This document shows, one piece after another, positions 16,227 to 25,945 of a DNA stretch of 29,947 nucleotides (the first letter of the stretch is position 1; every line of letters begins with the position of its first letter). Source of the DNA: an uncultured Prevotella sp. (GTDB lineage Bacteria > Bacteroidota > Bacteroidia > Bacteroidales > Bacteroidaceae); assembly GCA_946623195.1 (NCBI GenBank), contig CAMOQW010000013.1:1-29947 (forward strand). The letters run 5' to 3'. The notes below the pieces were generated by a model. The model did no database searches. It was not told the DNA's origin and saw only the letters and a program-made list of their open reading frames with translations. The position numbers and the translations under genes are program-made.

Positions 16227-19200
16227 ATGATAAGAAAACAACTGCTCTTACTCCTCCTGACGATGTTGCCCGCCGTGCTGCTGGCAGACATTCCCGACAT
16301 GAAATTCCGCCGTCTGGATACCTGCGACGGCCTGTCTAATTCGCAGGTGAACTGCGTCTTTCGCGACAGTCGTGGCTTTGTGTGGATTGGTACTGCCTAT
16401 GGTTTGAACCGCTACGACGGCTATCGCGTAAAAACGTTCTACTCCAACATGCGCGACACCACCACGATGCGCGACAACTATACCGACCAGATCATGGAAG
16501 ACACTGACGGGCGACTCTGGCTGAAGCAAGGCATGAACTACTGCATCTACGATCCGGTGACCGAGAAATTCAACCGCAATCCTAACGTGGAGATTGCCAC
16601 CATGCTGAAGGACCGCAATGCCGTGGAGCGCGTGTATATCGACCGGCACAAGAACTATTGGTTCAAGTTCTACGACGAGGGCATCTGGTATTACAACCCC
16701 AAGACCAAGAAGAAGGCAGAATTCAAGTTAGGCTACGAGCAGAACCAGTTTAAGTCGCACTACGGCATTGCCGCCATGACCGACTACGAGCACGGCGTAG
16801 TCCTTGTCACCTTCGATGGCGAACTGGTGTTCCTTGACGGCGAGCGTGGCATCATTGAGCGCGAAGAAACCTGGATTAAGCAGCACGGTATGCACCAGAC
16901 CCAGAACTACCGGCTGACCATCGACCCGCAGAATAATTACTGGGTGGTAGCCGAGAACTATACCTTTATATATATCAATAAGGAGAAACGGTGGTACACC
17001 TCGCTGCCTGAACTGCTGCGATCGAGCGGCTTGGAGAATGTACCCGACCAACTGACCGTCTGGGACGTGAAGACCGACAGTCACGGTTGGCTGTGGGTAA
17101 CCACCGACCACGACGGACTTTTCGTAATAGACATTGCTGCCCGCCAGATGCGACAGTTCCTGAACAGCAAGTACGACGAGACCTCCATCAGCGACAACAC
17201 CCTCCGCAATGTCTATATCGATGACCGCGGACAGGTATGGATAGGTACCTACAAGAACGGTATCAACGAGTATAAGGAAGGTCTGGCCAGCATCCAGAGT
17301 CTGCCGTTGGGCGACATCAATACTGTTGTCGAAGACCATCACGGCTACTACTGGCTGGGCAGCAATACCGACGGCATTATAGTCTACGACCCGCGAAGCA
17401 AGGAAATCGTGAACCACTACACCAAGGACAACAGTCCTATGCTGGGCAATATCATGGTGGGCAGCTGCAGGACCAGCGATGGCAGCATCTGGTTCGGGTC
17501 CTATAATGGTGGTCTGACGCGCTGCATACCCTCGAAGGAAGACCCTCGACATGCCACCATCCAGAACATTCGCTCTGACGGCTCACGCGACGGGCTCTCG
17601 ACCAACAACGTATGGAGCGTTACCGAAGACCGATGGCATAACATCTGGATAGCCACGCTGGGCGGCGGTATCCAGAAACTCGACCTCAAGACTGGCCGGT
17701 TCCGGACGTGGAATACCGATAATACCCGTCTGCCCAGCAATTACATGACCAGCGTATGGTGGATACGGAAAGGCTGGCTGATGGTTGGTACCAGCTGGTT
17801 TTGGTGCTTCGTTAATCCACGCACGGGCCAAGTGGCGAACCGCGTGTTGCCTGAGACTGACAACCTGCCCAACAACATGGGCTCGTCGGTGTGCGTCATG
17901 GAAGACTCGCGTGGTCTGATCTGGCAGGGGTCAGCATCGGGTGCTACCGTCTACGACCAGCGTACCCAGCGCGTCTGGCTGCTCGACATGAGCCACGGAC
18001 TCTTCGGCAGCAGCGTGTGCTCCATTCTGGAAGACCAGGAGCACATCATGTGGGTGGTGACCGACCACGGCGTCTCCAAGATTCGCCCCGAGCGACAGGA
18101 TGACGGCACCTGGCAGTTCACCGTTCGCAGCTATAACAACCGCGACGGACTGCAGCAGGAGGTCTACAACCAGCGCTCCACCTGTCTGACTCGCGACGGT
18201 CTGATATTGATTGGCGGTCAGGGCGGTCTGGACATCATCAACCCCAAGGCTCTGTCGAACGTCAAGAGCAAGGAGCGCCCGGTATTCAGCGGCCTGCAAC
18301 TGTTTGATGCCGATGTGCCTGTTGGCCGTGAGGTGAACGGGCGCGTCATCATGGACGAAGCCCTGGAAACTTGCCGCGAAATCACCCTGCGCTATAACGA
18401 CCAGTTCACCATACAGTTAGGCAGCGATGCCGGCAATATCAAGAACGGCAAGAGATTCGTCTATCGGCTGGATGGCTTCAATGACAACTGGGTGAAAACC
18501 TCCGAATTGAACCCCAATATCACCTACAACTCGTTGCGCCCAGGCTCTTATGTGCTCCATGTGCGCATGTTGAACGACGACGGTACGATAGGTGACGAAG
18601 AGAGCACACTGGACATCACCATCAGGCCGCCGCTCTGGCGCACCCGCTGGATGATACTGCTCTACCTGCTCTTCATAGCTGGTTCTGCATGGTGGTGGCG
18701 CCGGTGGTTCCTGAAGCGCCATGCCCAGCGCACGGAGGCTGAGACGCTGCGCCGCGAGACGGAGAAGTTGCAATGGATGAGCGAGATGCGTGCCCAGATG
18801 GCTGCCGAACAGCAGCAGGTCCGGTCTGCTTACACCCCCGCTGCCGACGTGGTGGCTGCCGATGATGAGGCCCTGACGCTCGACTGCACAGATGAAGATG
18901 TCGTGGACATGACGAAGCGCATCTGTCGACAATTCTCGACTACCGACCTTGGGCAGAAGGCGAAGCTGACCTGCCGCTCGATGGTAGAGCAGTTGTACTG
19001 CGATGTGGATGAAGAACGACTGTCCGAGGCTTTGACTATCCTGCTCACTAACTCTGTCAAGTTCTCGGCAGGCAACTGCCAGATTACCGTCAACATCGGC
19101 CGCACCACGCAAGGCGAAGCGATGCTCCAGATAGCCGACAATGGCATAGGCATCCGTGACGAATACAAGGAGCACGCCTTCGATCGCGTCATTGGCGGAG

Positions 19201-19364
19201 AGGGTATCGGACTGGACCGTGTGAAGGACATCATCACAGCTCATGGCGGCACCATCAGGCTGGACGACAACCCAGGCGGCGGCACCATCTTCTTCATCAC
19301 GTTGCCTGCCCGTCAGGAAATCCTGACGGAAGAGGCCGTCATGATGGACGACGACGACAATTAA
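16227..19364 (+). CDS. HTCS-like Reg_prop/Y_Y_Y sensor ending in a lone ATPase domain
   Basis: A 1045-residue membrane sensor. After a signal peptide (MIRKQLLLLLLTMLPAVLLA) come many Reg_prop propeller repeats, for example SRGFVWIGTAYGLNRYDG, RGQVWIGTYKNGINEY and WHNIWIATLGGGIQKLDL, forming the periplasmic two-propeller ligand-binding region. A Y_Y_Y domain (LRPGSYVLHVRML) leads to one membrane helix at about 808-826. The cytoplasmic part is short: a coiled linker and an HATPase domain with an N-box (LTILLTNSVKF), G1 (DNGIGI) and G2 (GEGIGLDRV). I see no H-box with a phospho-acceptor His, no receiver domain and no AraC helix-turn-helix, which complete hybrid two-component systems of about 1300-1400 residues have. 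The stop comes right after the ATPase fold and an acidic tail. It precedes a GH31 gene, as expected for a glycan sensor. Confidence 0.9.
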   Translation: MIRKQLLLLLLTMLPAVLLADIPDMKFRRLDTCDGLSNSQVNCVFRDSRGFVWIGTAYGLNRYDGYRVKTFYSNMRDTTTMRDNYTDQIMEDTDGRLWLKQGMNYCIYDPVTEKFNRNPNVEIATMLKDRNAVERVYIDRHKNYWFKFYDEGIWYYNPKTKKKAEFKLGYEQNQFKSHYGIAAMTDYEHGVVLVTFDGELVFLDGERGIIEREETWIKQHGMHQTQNYRLTIDPQNNYWVVAENYTFIYINKEKRWYTSLPELLRSSGLENVPDQLTVWDVKTDSHGWLWVTTDHDGLFVIDIAARQMRQFLNSKYDETSISDNTLRNVYIDDRGQVWIGTYKNGINEYKEGLASIQSLPLGDINTVVEDHHGYYWLGSNTDGIIVYDPRSKEIVNHYTKDNSPMLGNIMVGSCRTSDGSIWFGSYNGGLTRCIPSKEDPRHATIQNIRSDGSRDGLSTNNVWSVTEDRWHNIWIATLGGGIQKLDLKTGRFRTWNTDNTRLPSNYMTSVWWIRKGWLMVGTSWFWCFVNPRTGQVANRVLPETDNLPNNMGSSVCVMEDSRGLIWQGSASGATVYDQRTQRVWLLDMSHGLFGSSVCSILEDQEHIMWVVTDHGVSKIRPERQDDGTWQFTVRSYNNRDGLQQEVYNQRSTCLTRDGLILIGGQGGLDIINPKALSNVKSKERPVFSGLQLFDADVPVGREVNGRVIMDEALETCREITLRYNDQFTIQLGSDAGNIKNGKRFVYRLDGFNDNWVKTSELNPNITYNSLRPGSYVLHVRMLNDDGTIGDEESTLDITIRPPLWRTRWMILLYLLFIAGSAWWWRRWFLKRHAQRTEAETLRRETEKLQWMSEMRAQMAAEQQQVRSAYTPAADVVAADDEALTLDCTDEDVVDMTKRICRQFSTTDLGQKAKLTCRSMVEQLYCDVDEERLSEALTILLTNSVKFSAGNCQITVNIGRTTQGEAMLQIADNGIGIRDEYKEHAFDRVIGGEGIGLDRVKDIITAHGGTIRLDDNPGGGTIFFITLPARQEILTEEAVMMDDDDN

Positions 19365-19399
19365 GTACACTGAAAACATTAATTAATAACTAACTATCA

Positions 19400-22345
19400 A
19401 TGAGAATTTTCAAGACAATGATGACGGGACTGCTGTCGATGGCAGCACTCACCGTGATGGCCGACGACTACAAGGTGAACGGCCAGACGGTGACCATTCC
19501 CGTCGAGAAACCTGAGGCAGGCGGCGCCAAGGTGGTTCGCCTGCATGTAGTCAGCGACAACATCATCCGTGTGCAGGCCACATCGGACGCTGAACTCCCT
19601 GACAAACCGAAGAGTCTGATCATAGTGCCTCAGACGGCTAAACCGAAGTTTGACGTTAGCGAAGACGACGATGTGGTGACAGTGAAGGCACGTGGCGTGA
19701 CGGTGAAGGTGAACGAAGAGACCGGCCGCGTGGAATTCTTCGATGCACAGGGCGAGTCGCTGCTCAAGGAGGCCAAGCAAGGCAAGACCTTCAAGCCCTT
19801 CCGTGTGCCCGACCGCGAGATTGGTGTCGACGTGGCCAGGGTGCCGGAGTCGCAGCGCACGGGGCTGACCTGGCGCATGCTGTTCGACAGCCCGAAGGAC
19901 GAGGCGTTCTATGGGTTGGGTCAGCATCAGTCCGAGGAACTGAACATGAAGGGTCTGAACGAAGACCTGTTCCAGTATAACACGAAGGTCAGCGTGCCCT
20001 TCGTGCTGTCTAACCGCAACTACGGACTGCTCTGGGATTCGTACTCGTACTGTCGCTTCGGCAATCCCGATGACTACTTACAGTTGGGCCGCGCCTTCAA
20101 ACTGTACGACAAGCAGGGCAGAGAAGGCCATCTGACTGGTACCTATACCGACAAGCAGGGCAAGCAGATCCAACGCGATGAAGACTCTATCTACTACGAG
20201 TTCGACTGTCCCGCAGCCTCAGAATTGGCCAACCGTACCGAACCCGGCGGCATCAAGAATCTTCCACAGGGCTTCAAACTCAATGGTGCCAACGTGGTGT
20301 ATGAAGGCTATATCGAAGCACCGAAGGAGGCCGTCTACCACTTCATCCTCTACTATGCCGGATATATTAAGGTGTATATCGGAGGCCAGGAAGTTGTGGC
20401 CGAGCGATGGCGTACTGCTTGGAACCCCAATACCTATAAGTTCCGTAAACGGCTGCCCCAGGGCAAGCGCCAGCAACTGCGCATCGAGTGGCAGCCTGAT
20501 GGTGACGTCAGCTACTGCGGACTCCGCGTGGCCAGGCTGAACAAGGACCAGCGCAAGCTCTCCATCTGGAGCGAGATGGCCAAGGACATGGACTACTACT
20601 TCATTGCCGGCCAGAATGCCGACGAGGTCATTGCCGGCTACCGCACGCTGACAGGCAAGGCTCCTGTCTATCCGAAGTGGGCGCTTGGCTTCTGGCAGAG
20701 CCGTGAGCGCTATAAGACTTCTGGTGAGATAGAAGAAAACATGGCTGAGTTTCGTAAGCGTCAGATACCGTGTGACAACATCGTACAGGACTGGAACTAC
20801 TGGCAGGAAGACCAGTGGGGTTCCCACCAGTTTGAGGCTGCGCGCTATCCTAATCCGCAGGCCATGCTCGACAGCGTGCACCAGATGGGCGGCCGCTTCA
20901 TGATATCGGTGTGGCCCAAGTTCTATTGCAATACCGACAACTACAAGGCTATCGACCAGAAGGGCTGGATGTACCATCAAGCTGTGGTGGACGACATCCA
21001 CGACTGGGTAGGCCCCGGCTATGTGGGTTCGTTTTATGATGCCTATGATGCTGGAGCCCGTAAACTGTTCTGGCAGCAGATGGACAAGAACCTGTTCTCT
21101 AAATATAAATATGGGATAGACGCTTGGTGGATGGATGCCAGCGAACCCAACGTCCGCGACTGCACACCGATGTGGTATCGCAAGGCCCTGAGCGGCCCTA
21201 CGGCCCTCGGCACAACGACGGAGTATTTTAATGCCTATTCCATTGTCAATGCCGATGCTATCTACAACGGTCAGCGCTCCGTACGCCCCAACCAGCGTGT
21301 ATTCCTGCTGACGCGCAGCGGGTTTGCCGGCGAGCAACGCTATTCCACCGCCACCTGGTCGGGCGACATCGGTACGCGTTGGGAGGACATGCGCGCCCAG
21401 ATGACAGCCGGTCTGAACTACTCGATGTCGGGTCTGCCCTTCTGGGGTATGGACCAGGGCGGATTCTGCGTGGAGAGCCGCTATATGAAGGCCCAATCGG
21501 AATACGAGAAGACAGGCGTCGAGAACGAGGACCTGAAGGAGTGGCGCGAGTTGCAGGCTCGCTGGAGCCAGTTCGGAGCCTTCATCCCCCTGTTCCGTGT
21601 GCATGGTCAGTGGCCGTTACGCGAAATCTGGAACCTGGCTCCCGAGCAGCATTCCTGCTACCAGTCGTTTGTCTACTATGACCGTCTGCGCTACCGACTG
21701 ATGCCCTATCTCTACTCGATGGCCGGCTGGGTGCATCTGCACGACTATACCATGATGCGCGGCTTGGTGATGGACTTTGGCTCAGACGTTCGGGTGCTCA
21801 ACATCAAGGACCAGTGGATGTTCGGTCCTGCCCTGATGGCTTGCCCCGTGGCCAAGTATAAGGCCCGCAATCGCAGCGTCTACTTCCCCAAGCAGTCGGG
21901 CTGGTACGACCTCTATTCGGGCAACCACATTGAAGGCGGTCAGACACTCATAGTCGATGCTCCCTACGAGCGCATTCCCGTCTTCGTCCGCGAGGGCAGC
22001 ATCATCCCTTACGGCCCAGAGGTACAGTATTGCGACGAGAAACCTGCCGACCTCATCAATCTCTACGTCTATGCCGGTCGCAATGGTCAGTTCCAACTGT
22101 ATGAGGACGAAGGCGTGAACTATAATTACGAGAAAGGAAAATATCTGACCATCGACATCAACTACGACGATGCATCGCGCACGCTGACCATCGGCCAGCA
22201 GAATGGCAAGTTCCAGGGTTCGCTGAAGCAGCGCCGCTTCAACATCGTCTACGTCACCAAGGACCGTCCTGCTGCCCTCAATCTTGAAAATCCGCAGGGT
22301 GTCATGGTTGATTACAAGGGTAGCGAGCTGAGCATCCAGCTGTAG
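19400..22345 (+). CDS. GH31 alpha-glycosidase with PA14 insert (alpha-xylosidase-like)
   Basis: A 981-residue exported glycoside hydrolase. A signal peptide (cleavage near residue 21, VMA/DD) is followed by the N-terminal beta-sandwich, a PA14-like domain at about 235-385 (YYEFDCP...YEGYIEAPKEAVYHF...GYIKVYIGGQ), and the (beta/alpha)8 barrel. The catalytic nucleophile is Asp579 in DAWWMDASEPN and the acid/base Asp656 in TWSGDIG, both conserved. A PA14 insert at this place is known in GH31 alpha-xylosidases that act on xyloglucan oligosaccharides, so alpha-xylosidase is the best guess, not proven. It lies 35 bp downstream of the truncated sensor and 44 bp before the GH2 gene. No lipobox Cys is seen, so it is likely periplasmic and soluble. 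Confidence 0.93.
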   Translation: MRIFKTMMTGLLSMAALTVMADDYKVNGQTVTIPVEKPEAGGAKVVRLHVVSDNIIRVQATSDAELPDKPKSLIIVPQTAKPKFDVSEDDDVVTVKARGVTVKVNEETGRVEFFDAQGESLLKEAKQGKTFKPFRVPDREIGVDVARVPESQRTGLTWRMLFDSPKDEAFYGLGQHQSEELNMKGLNEDLFQYNTKVSVPFVLSNRNYGLLWDSYSYCRFGNPDDYLQLGRAFKLYDKQGREGHLTGTYTDKQGKQIQRDEDSIYYEFDCPAASELANRTEPGGIKNLPQGFKLNGANVVYEGYIEAPKEAVYHFILYYAGYIKVYIGGQEVVAERWRTAWNPNTYKFRKRLPQGKRQQLRIEWQPDGDVSYCGLRVARLNKDQRKLSIWSEMAKDMDYYFIAGQNADEVIAGYRTLTGKAPVYPKWALGFWQSRERYKTSGEIEENMAEFRKRQIPCDNIVQDWNYWQEDQWGSHQFEAARYPNPQAMLDSVHQMGGRFMISVWPKFYCNTDNYKAIDQKGWMYHQAVVDDIHDWVGPGYVGSFYDAYDAGARKLFWQQMDKNLFSKYKYGIDAWWMDASEPNVRDCTPMWYRKALSGPTALGTTTEYFNAYSIVNADAIYNGQRSVRPNQRVFLLTRSGFAGEQRYSTATWSGDIGTRWEDMRAQMTAGLNYSMSGLPFWGMDQGGFCVESRYMKAQSEYEKTGVENEDLKEWRELQARWSQFGAFIPLFRVHGQWPLREIWNLAPEQHSCYQSFVYYDRLRYRLMPYLYSMAGWVHLHDYTMMRGLVMDFGSDVRVLNIKDQWMFGPALMACPVAKYKARNRSVYFPKQSGWYDLYSGNHIEGGQTLIVDAPYERIPVFVREGSIIPYGPEVQYCDEKPADLINLYVYAGRNGQFQLYEDEGVNYNYEKGKYLTIDINYDDASRTLTIGQQNGKFQGSLKQRRFNIVYVTKDRPAALNLENPQGVMVDYKGSELSIQL

Positions 22346-22389
22346 TCTACGCTCTGCCTGCACGTGTTACTGACAACCATTTCAATCCG

Positions 22390-25284
22390 ATGCTCATGAT
22401 GCAACGTAAACTCGTGATGCTTCTGGTCCTGCTGTTGGGGTTTATGACCTCTCATGCCCAGAGTGTGCTGTCTCTCGACGGTGCGTGGGACTTTGCCACG
22501 GGGCCACAACAGCCAGTCACCTATAGTGACTACGTGATGCTGCCGGGGTCGATGCTGACCAACGGCAAGGGCGATGTGGTCAGCGTGCGAACGCAGTGGA
22601 CGGGGTCGCTTTATGATTCGTCCTACTATTTTAATCCTTACATGGAGAAGTATCGGCAGGAGGGCCAGATGAAGTTCCCGTTCTTCCTGACTCCCGAACG
22701 TCACTATGTCGGCACGGCATGGTATCACAAGCGGGTCTACGTGCCCCGCGACTGGCATGGCTCACGCGTGATACTCTTCTTGGAGCGGCCCCACATCGAG
22801 ACTACCGTCTTCGTCAACGGTCAGGAGGTGGGTCGCCAGATGTCGTTGTCAGTGCCCCATGAGTATGACGTGACCCATTTCCTCAAGTTGGGGGCCGGCA
22901 ACGATATCACCGTGCGCGTCTACAACGGTATCGAGAACGTCTGCGTGGGCCAGGACTCTCACTCCGTGACCGACCAGACGCAAGGCAACTGGAACGGCAT
23001 TGCTGGGCGCATCCAACTGGAGGCCCGCCCCCAGTTACTCAGCATCCGCAGTGTGCGAGTCTATCCTGACGTGGCTGAAGCGAAGGCGCATGTCGTCATA
23101 AAGGTCGATCGTTTCTACGCTACGCCCTACCTGCTGAATGCATCAGTGTCAACGGTGGGTAAGGACGGGAAGGAGATTGGCAATGTCTTGGCCGAGGCCG
23201 ACGACGATGAGGTGGCACTGACGCTGGACCTGTCGAAACACCTGCTGACATGGGATGAATTCTCCCCCAATCTTTATCGGCTGACCGTATCGGTCAATGG
23301 TGATGAGTATGTGACGACGTTTGGTATGCGAGACATCCGCGTGAAGGGACGTCAGCTGATGCTGAACGGCCTGCCGCTCTACCTGCGCGGAACGGTGGAA
23401 AACTGTTGCTTCCCCGAGACGGGCTATCCCCCGACAGATGTGGAGTCGTGGCTGCGGATTTTCCGCAAGTGCAAGGAGTATGGGATCAACCATGTGCGCT
23501 TCCATAGTTATTGTCCGCCGGAAGCTGCCTTCGACGCAGCCGACCGGGTGGGCATCTATCTGCAGCCAGAGGGGCCCTCATGGCCTAACCACGGCGTCAA
23601 ACTGCGTCGCGGACAGATAATTGACGACTACCTGCTGCAGGAGTCGCGGCGTATCATCGATGCCTATGGCAACCACCCTTCGTTCCTGATGATGGCTGCT
23701 GGCAATGAGCCTGCCGGCGACTGGGTCAGCTACTGTAACGACTGGGTGAAAGCCATGAAGAAGCATGATCCGACCAAGATTTATGCCGGTGCATCTGTGG
23801 GCGGCGGCTGGGCGTGGGACGACGGCTCTGAATACCATGTAAAAGGGGGCGCTCGCGGATTGGACTGGGACCGCCATGCTCCGAACAGCAGCGATGACTA
23901 TCTGAGCGGCATCGAACATCCCCGCAACTATCGCGACACAGCTGCTAACCAGTCGCCTATCATCGCTCACGAACAAGGCCAGTGGTGTGCGTTTCCTGAC
24001 TTCCGCGAGATTTCGCAATACACGGGTGTCTACAAGGCCCGCAACTTCGAGATTTTCCGCGACTTGCTGGCCGACCACGGTATGGCGGACCAGGCGGAAA
24101 AGTTCCTCATGGCCAGTGGCCGATTGCAGACGCTTTGCTACAAGTACGAAATAGAACGCAACCTGCGTACGCCCGACTATGCTGGATTCCAGCTGTTGGG
24201 ACTCAACGACTACAGCGGTCAGGGTACGGCACTCGTTGGCCCACTGAATGTTCATTGGCGTGAGAAGGGCTACGTCACGGCCAACGAATGGCGGCAGTTC
24301 TGCAGTCCGATGACCTTGTTGGCGCGTTTCCCCAAGTTTGTCTTCACCTCCGGTGAGCAGGCCGACATCCCCGTGGAACTGATGAACGCCACACCATATA
24401 CTATTAACAGTACGTCACTCCATTATGCCATCCTGTTGGGTGATTCCGTCCTCTTGACCGACTCCTTCCCGTCCCGGTCTGTCACTATTGGCAAAGGCGT
24501 CGCCCTGGGCCGTATCCCGCTCCCTCTCGCTTCTCTGCCGGCTCCCGCCAAGTTGACGTTGCGAACATGGCTGGGCAACATGGTGCATAACAGCTGGGAC
24601 TTCTGGGTCTATCCTGATCGCTTGGATGATGCTGCGCTGACCGTTCCTGCCCGTCTCACCGGTAATGTGCCCTTCTATGAAGCTGACAGCCTTGACACTC
24701 GCGCCATAGAGACGCTTCGGTGTGGCGGCATCGTATTGCTCACGGCTGCTGGGCGGGTTCGCTATGGCAACGATGTGAAGCATCACTATCTGCCAGTCTT
24801 CTGGAATACCTCATGGTTCAAAATGCGACCGCCACATACTACGGGAACTTATATCCAGAACGAGCACCCCATGTTCCGCGACTTCCCCACCGATGATTGG
24901 CAGAACCTGAACTGGTGGTATCTCGTCAATCGCACGCAAGTGATGAATCTGGCTGAATTTCCGGCCGAGTATCAGCCGCCCGTGCAACCCATCGATACGT
25001 GGCATGTCAGTCGGAAACTGGGCATGATAGTTGAGGCCCGCGTGCTGAAAGGCCGTCTGCTGATGACCACGCTGCCCATTGGCCGGCAAACCGTCGCGAA
25101 GAGTGCCGACCCTGTGGCCCGGCAGTTGCGCTACAGCATCGTGCGCTATCTGAAGGGTCCCGATTTCCAACCTGCCGTCACCCTTGCCCCCGACGTCATC
25201 CGGCACCTCTTCGAGCGCGAGGCGCCTCCCGTAAACATGTTTACCAACGATTCGCCCGACGAACTCAAACCCAAAATCAAATGA
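22390..25284 (+). CDS. GH2 family glycoside hydrolase
   Basis: A 964-residue exported enzyme. The signal peptide ends near residue 23 (MTSHAQ). Domains in order are the GH2 sugar-binding jelly roll (about 55-195, with RPHIETTVFVNGQEVG), an Ig-like sandwich (to about 320), the TIM barrel (about 325-640) and C-terminal beta domains. Catalytic residues are visible: acid/base Glu440 in AGNEPAGDW and the nucleophile Glu528 in IAHEQGQWCAFP. GH2 covers beta-galactosidase, beta-glucuronidase, beta-mannosidase and others; the motifs do not settle which. Together with the GH31 enzyme it may strip side chains from a plant glycan such as xyloglucan. Its stop overlaps the next start (ATGA). Any of three early Met codons (22390, 22396, 22399) could be the true start. 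Confidence 0.9.
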   Translation: MLMMQRKLVMLLVLLLGFMTSHAQSVLSLDGAWDFATGPQQPVTYSDYVMLPGSMLTNGKGDVVSVRTQWTGSLYDSSYYFNPYMEKYRQEGQMKFPFFLTPERHYVGTAWYHKRVYVPRDWHGSRVILFLERPHIETTVFVNGQEVGRQMSLSVPHEYDVTHFLKLGAGNDITVRVYNGIENVCVGQDSHSVTDQTQGNWNGIAGRIQLEARPQLLSIRSVRVYPDVAEAKAHVVIKVDRFYATPYLLNASVSTVGKDGKEIGNVLAEADDDEVALTLDLSKHLLTWDEFSPNLYRLTVSVNGDEYVTTFGMRDIRVKGRQLMLNGLPLYLRGTVENCCFPETGYPPTDVESWLRIFRKCKEYGINHVRFHSYCPPEAAFDAADRVGIYLQPEGPSWPNHGVKLRRGQIIDDYLLQESRRIIDAYGNHPSFLMMAAGNEPAGDWVSYCNDWVKAMKKHDPTKIYAGASVGGGWAWDDGSEYHVKGGARGLDWDRHAPNSSDDYLSGIEHPRNYRDTAANQSPIIAHEQGQWCAFPDFREISQYTGVYKARNFEIFRDLLADHGMADQAEKFLMASGRLQTLCYKYEIERNLRTPDYAGFQLLGLNDYSGQGTALVGPLNVHWREKGYVTANEWRQFCSPMTLLARFPKFVFTSGEQADIPVELMNATPYTINSTSLHYAILLGDSVLLTDSFPSRSVTIGKGVALGRIPLPLASLPAPAKLTLRTWLGNMVHNSWDFWVYPDRLDDAALTVPARLTGNVPFYEADSLDTRAIETLRCGGIVLLTAAGRVRYGNDVKHHYLPVFWNTSWFKMRPPHTTGTYIQNEHPMFRDFPTDDWQNLNWWYLVNRTQVMNLAEFPAEYQPPVQPIDTWHVSRKLGMIVEARVLKGRLLMTTLPIGRQTVAKSADPVARQLRYSIVRYLKGPDFQPAVTLAPDVIRHLFEREAPPVNMFTNDSPDELKPKIK

Positions 25285-25940
25285 CTATGACAAAGGAAGA
25301 TTTTCTGCTGTGTCAAGAGCGACATGCCGACCAGATAGACCGCATGAGGCTTTCTGCCCACCGACTGCATCAGAGTGTCAACCAGACGTATGGTGGCGGA
25401 CTGCCCTATGGCTATCATCTCGACATGGTGGCTGAGGGAGTGCGCTCGTTCGGGCACTTGGTGTGTGTCAGTGATGACGACGTGCTGCCGCTCTTCTTTG
25501 CTGCCTACTATCATGACAGCATCGAGGATGCACGCCAGACATACAATGACGTGATGAATACTGCGCGCACGATGATGACGGAGGAACAGAGCCTGATGGC
25601 AACAGAAATCGTCTATGCGCTGACCAACGACAAGGGGCGCACACGGGCTGAACGGGCTGGTGAGCGATACTATCAGGGCATTCGCCAGACACCCTATGCG
25701 CCGTTCGTCAAACTGTGTGACCGGTTGGCCAACATCTCCTTCTCCTGTGCCAGCGAGGGGAGTGAAAACGTCCGCATGCGTGAGGTCTACAAACAAGAGG
25801 TTCCGCACTTCCTCTCTGCCATCAACCCGCATTCTGACGATCCGCGCTTCAAGGTTCCCAAGGAGATGGTGCACGAACTGGCCGAATGCCTGATTGACGA
25901 CATGGAAAGGGCGGAAAGAGACGGTGAGGCGTGGTGGTGA
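25281..25940 (+). CDS. MESH1/SpoT-like HD hydrolase, putative alarmone hydrolase
   Basis: A 219-residue cytoplasmic HD-fold protein. The complete set of hydrolase residues of the MESH1/RelA-SpoT hydrolase family can be placed: His46 in GYHLDMV, His78-Asp79 and Glu82-Asp83 in AYYHDSIEDA, and Asp147 and Asn151 in VKLCDRLANI. The spacing HD-x2-ED and D-x3-N is the same as in that family. There is no synthetase, TGS or ACT domain, so it would be a stand-alone hydrolase of (p)ppGpp or a related nucleotide. It overlaps the GH2 stop by four bases (ATGA), implying translational coupling. Another HD phosphohydrolase activity is possible. It ends only 5 bp from the convergent aldo/keto reductase gene. 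Confidence 0.8.
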   Translation: MTMTKEDFLLCQERHADQIDRMRLSAHRLHQSVNQTYGGGLPYGYHLDMVAEGVRSFGHLVCVSDDDVLPLFFAAYYHDSIEDARQTYNDVMNTARTMMTEEQSLMATEIVYALTNDKGRTRAERAGERYYQGIRQTPYAPFVKLCDRLANISFSCASEGSENVRMREVYKQEVPHFLSAINPHSDDPRFKVPKEMVHELAECLIDDMERAERDGEAWW

Positions 25941-25945
25941 TGTTG

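Noticed and set aside
20219..21604. A 461-codon open frame on the minus strand inside the GH31 gene
   Set aside because: The + strand carries PA14 and all GH31 catalytic motifs, and the antisense translation is rich in His, Leu and Val without motifs, typical of a shadow frame.
19400..25284. A complete polysaccharide utilisation locus
   Set aside because: There is no SusC TonB transporter, SusD lipoprotein or surface endo-glycanase in the window, so only a partial or atypical glycan cluster can be claimed.
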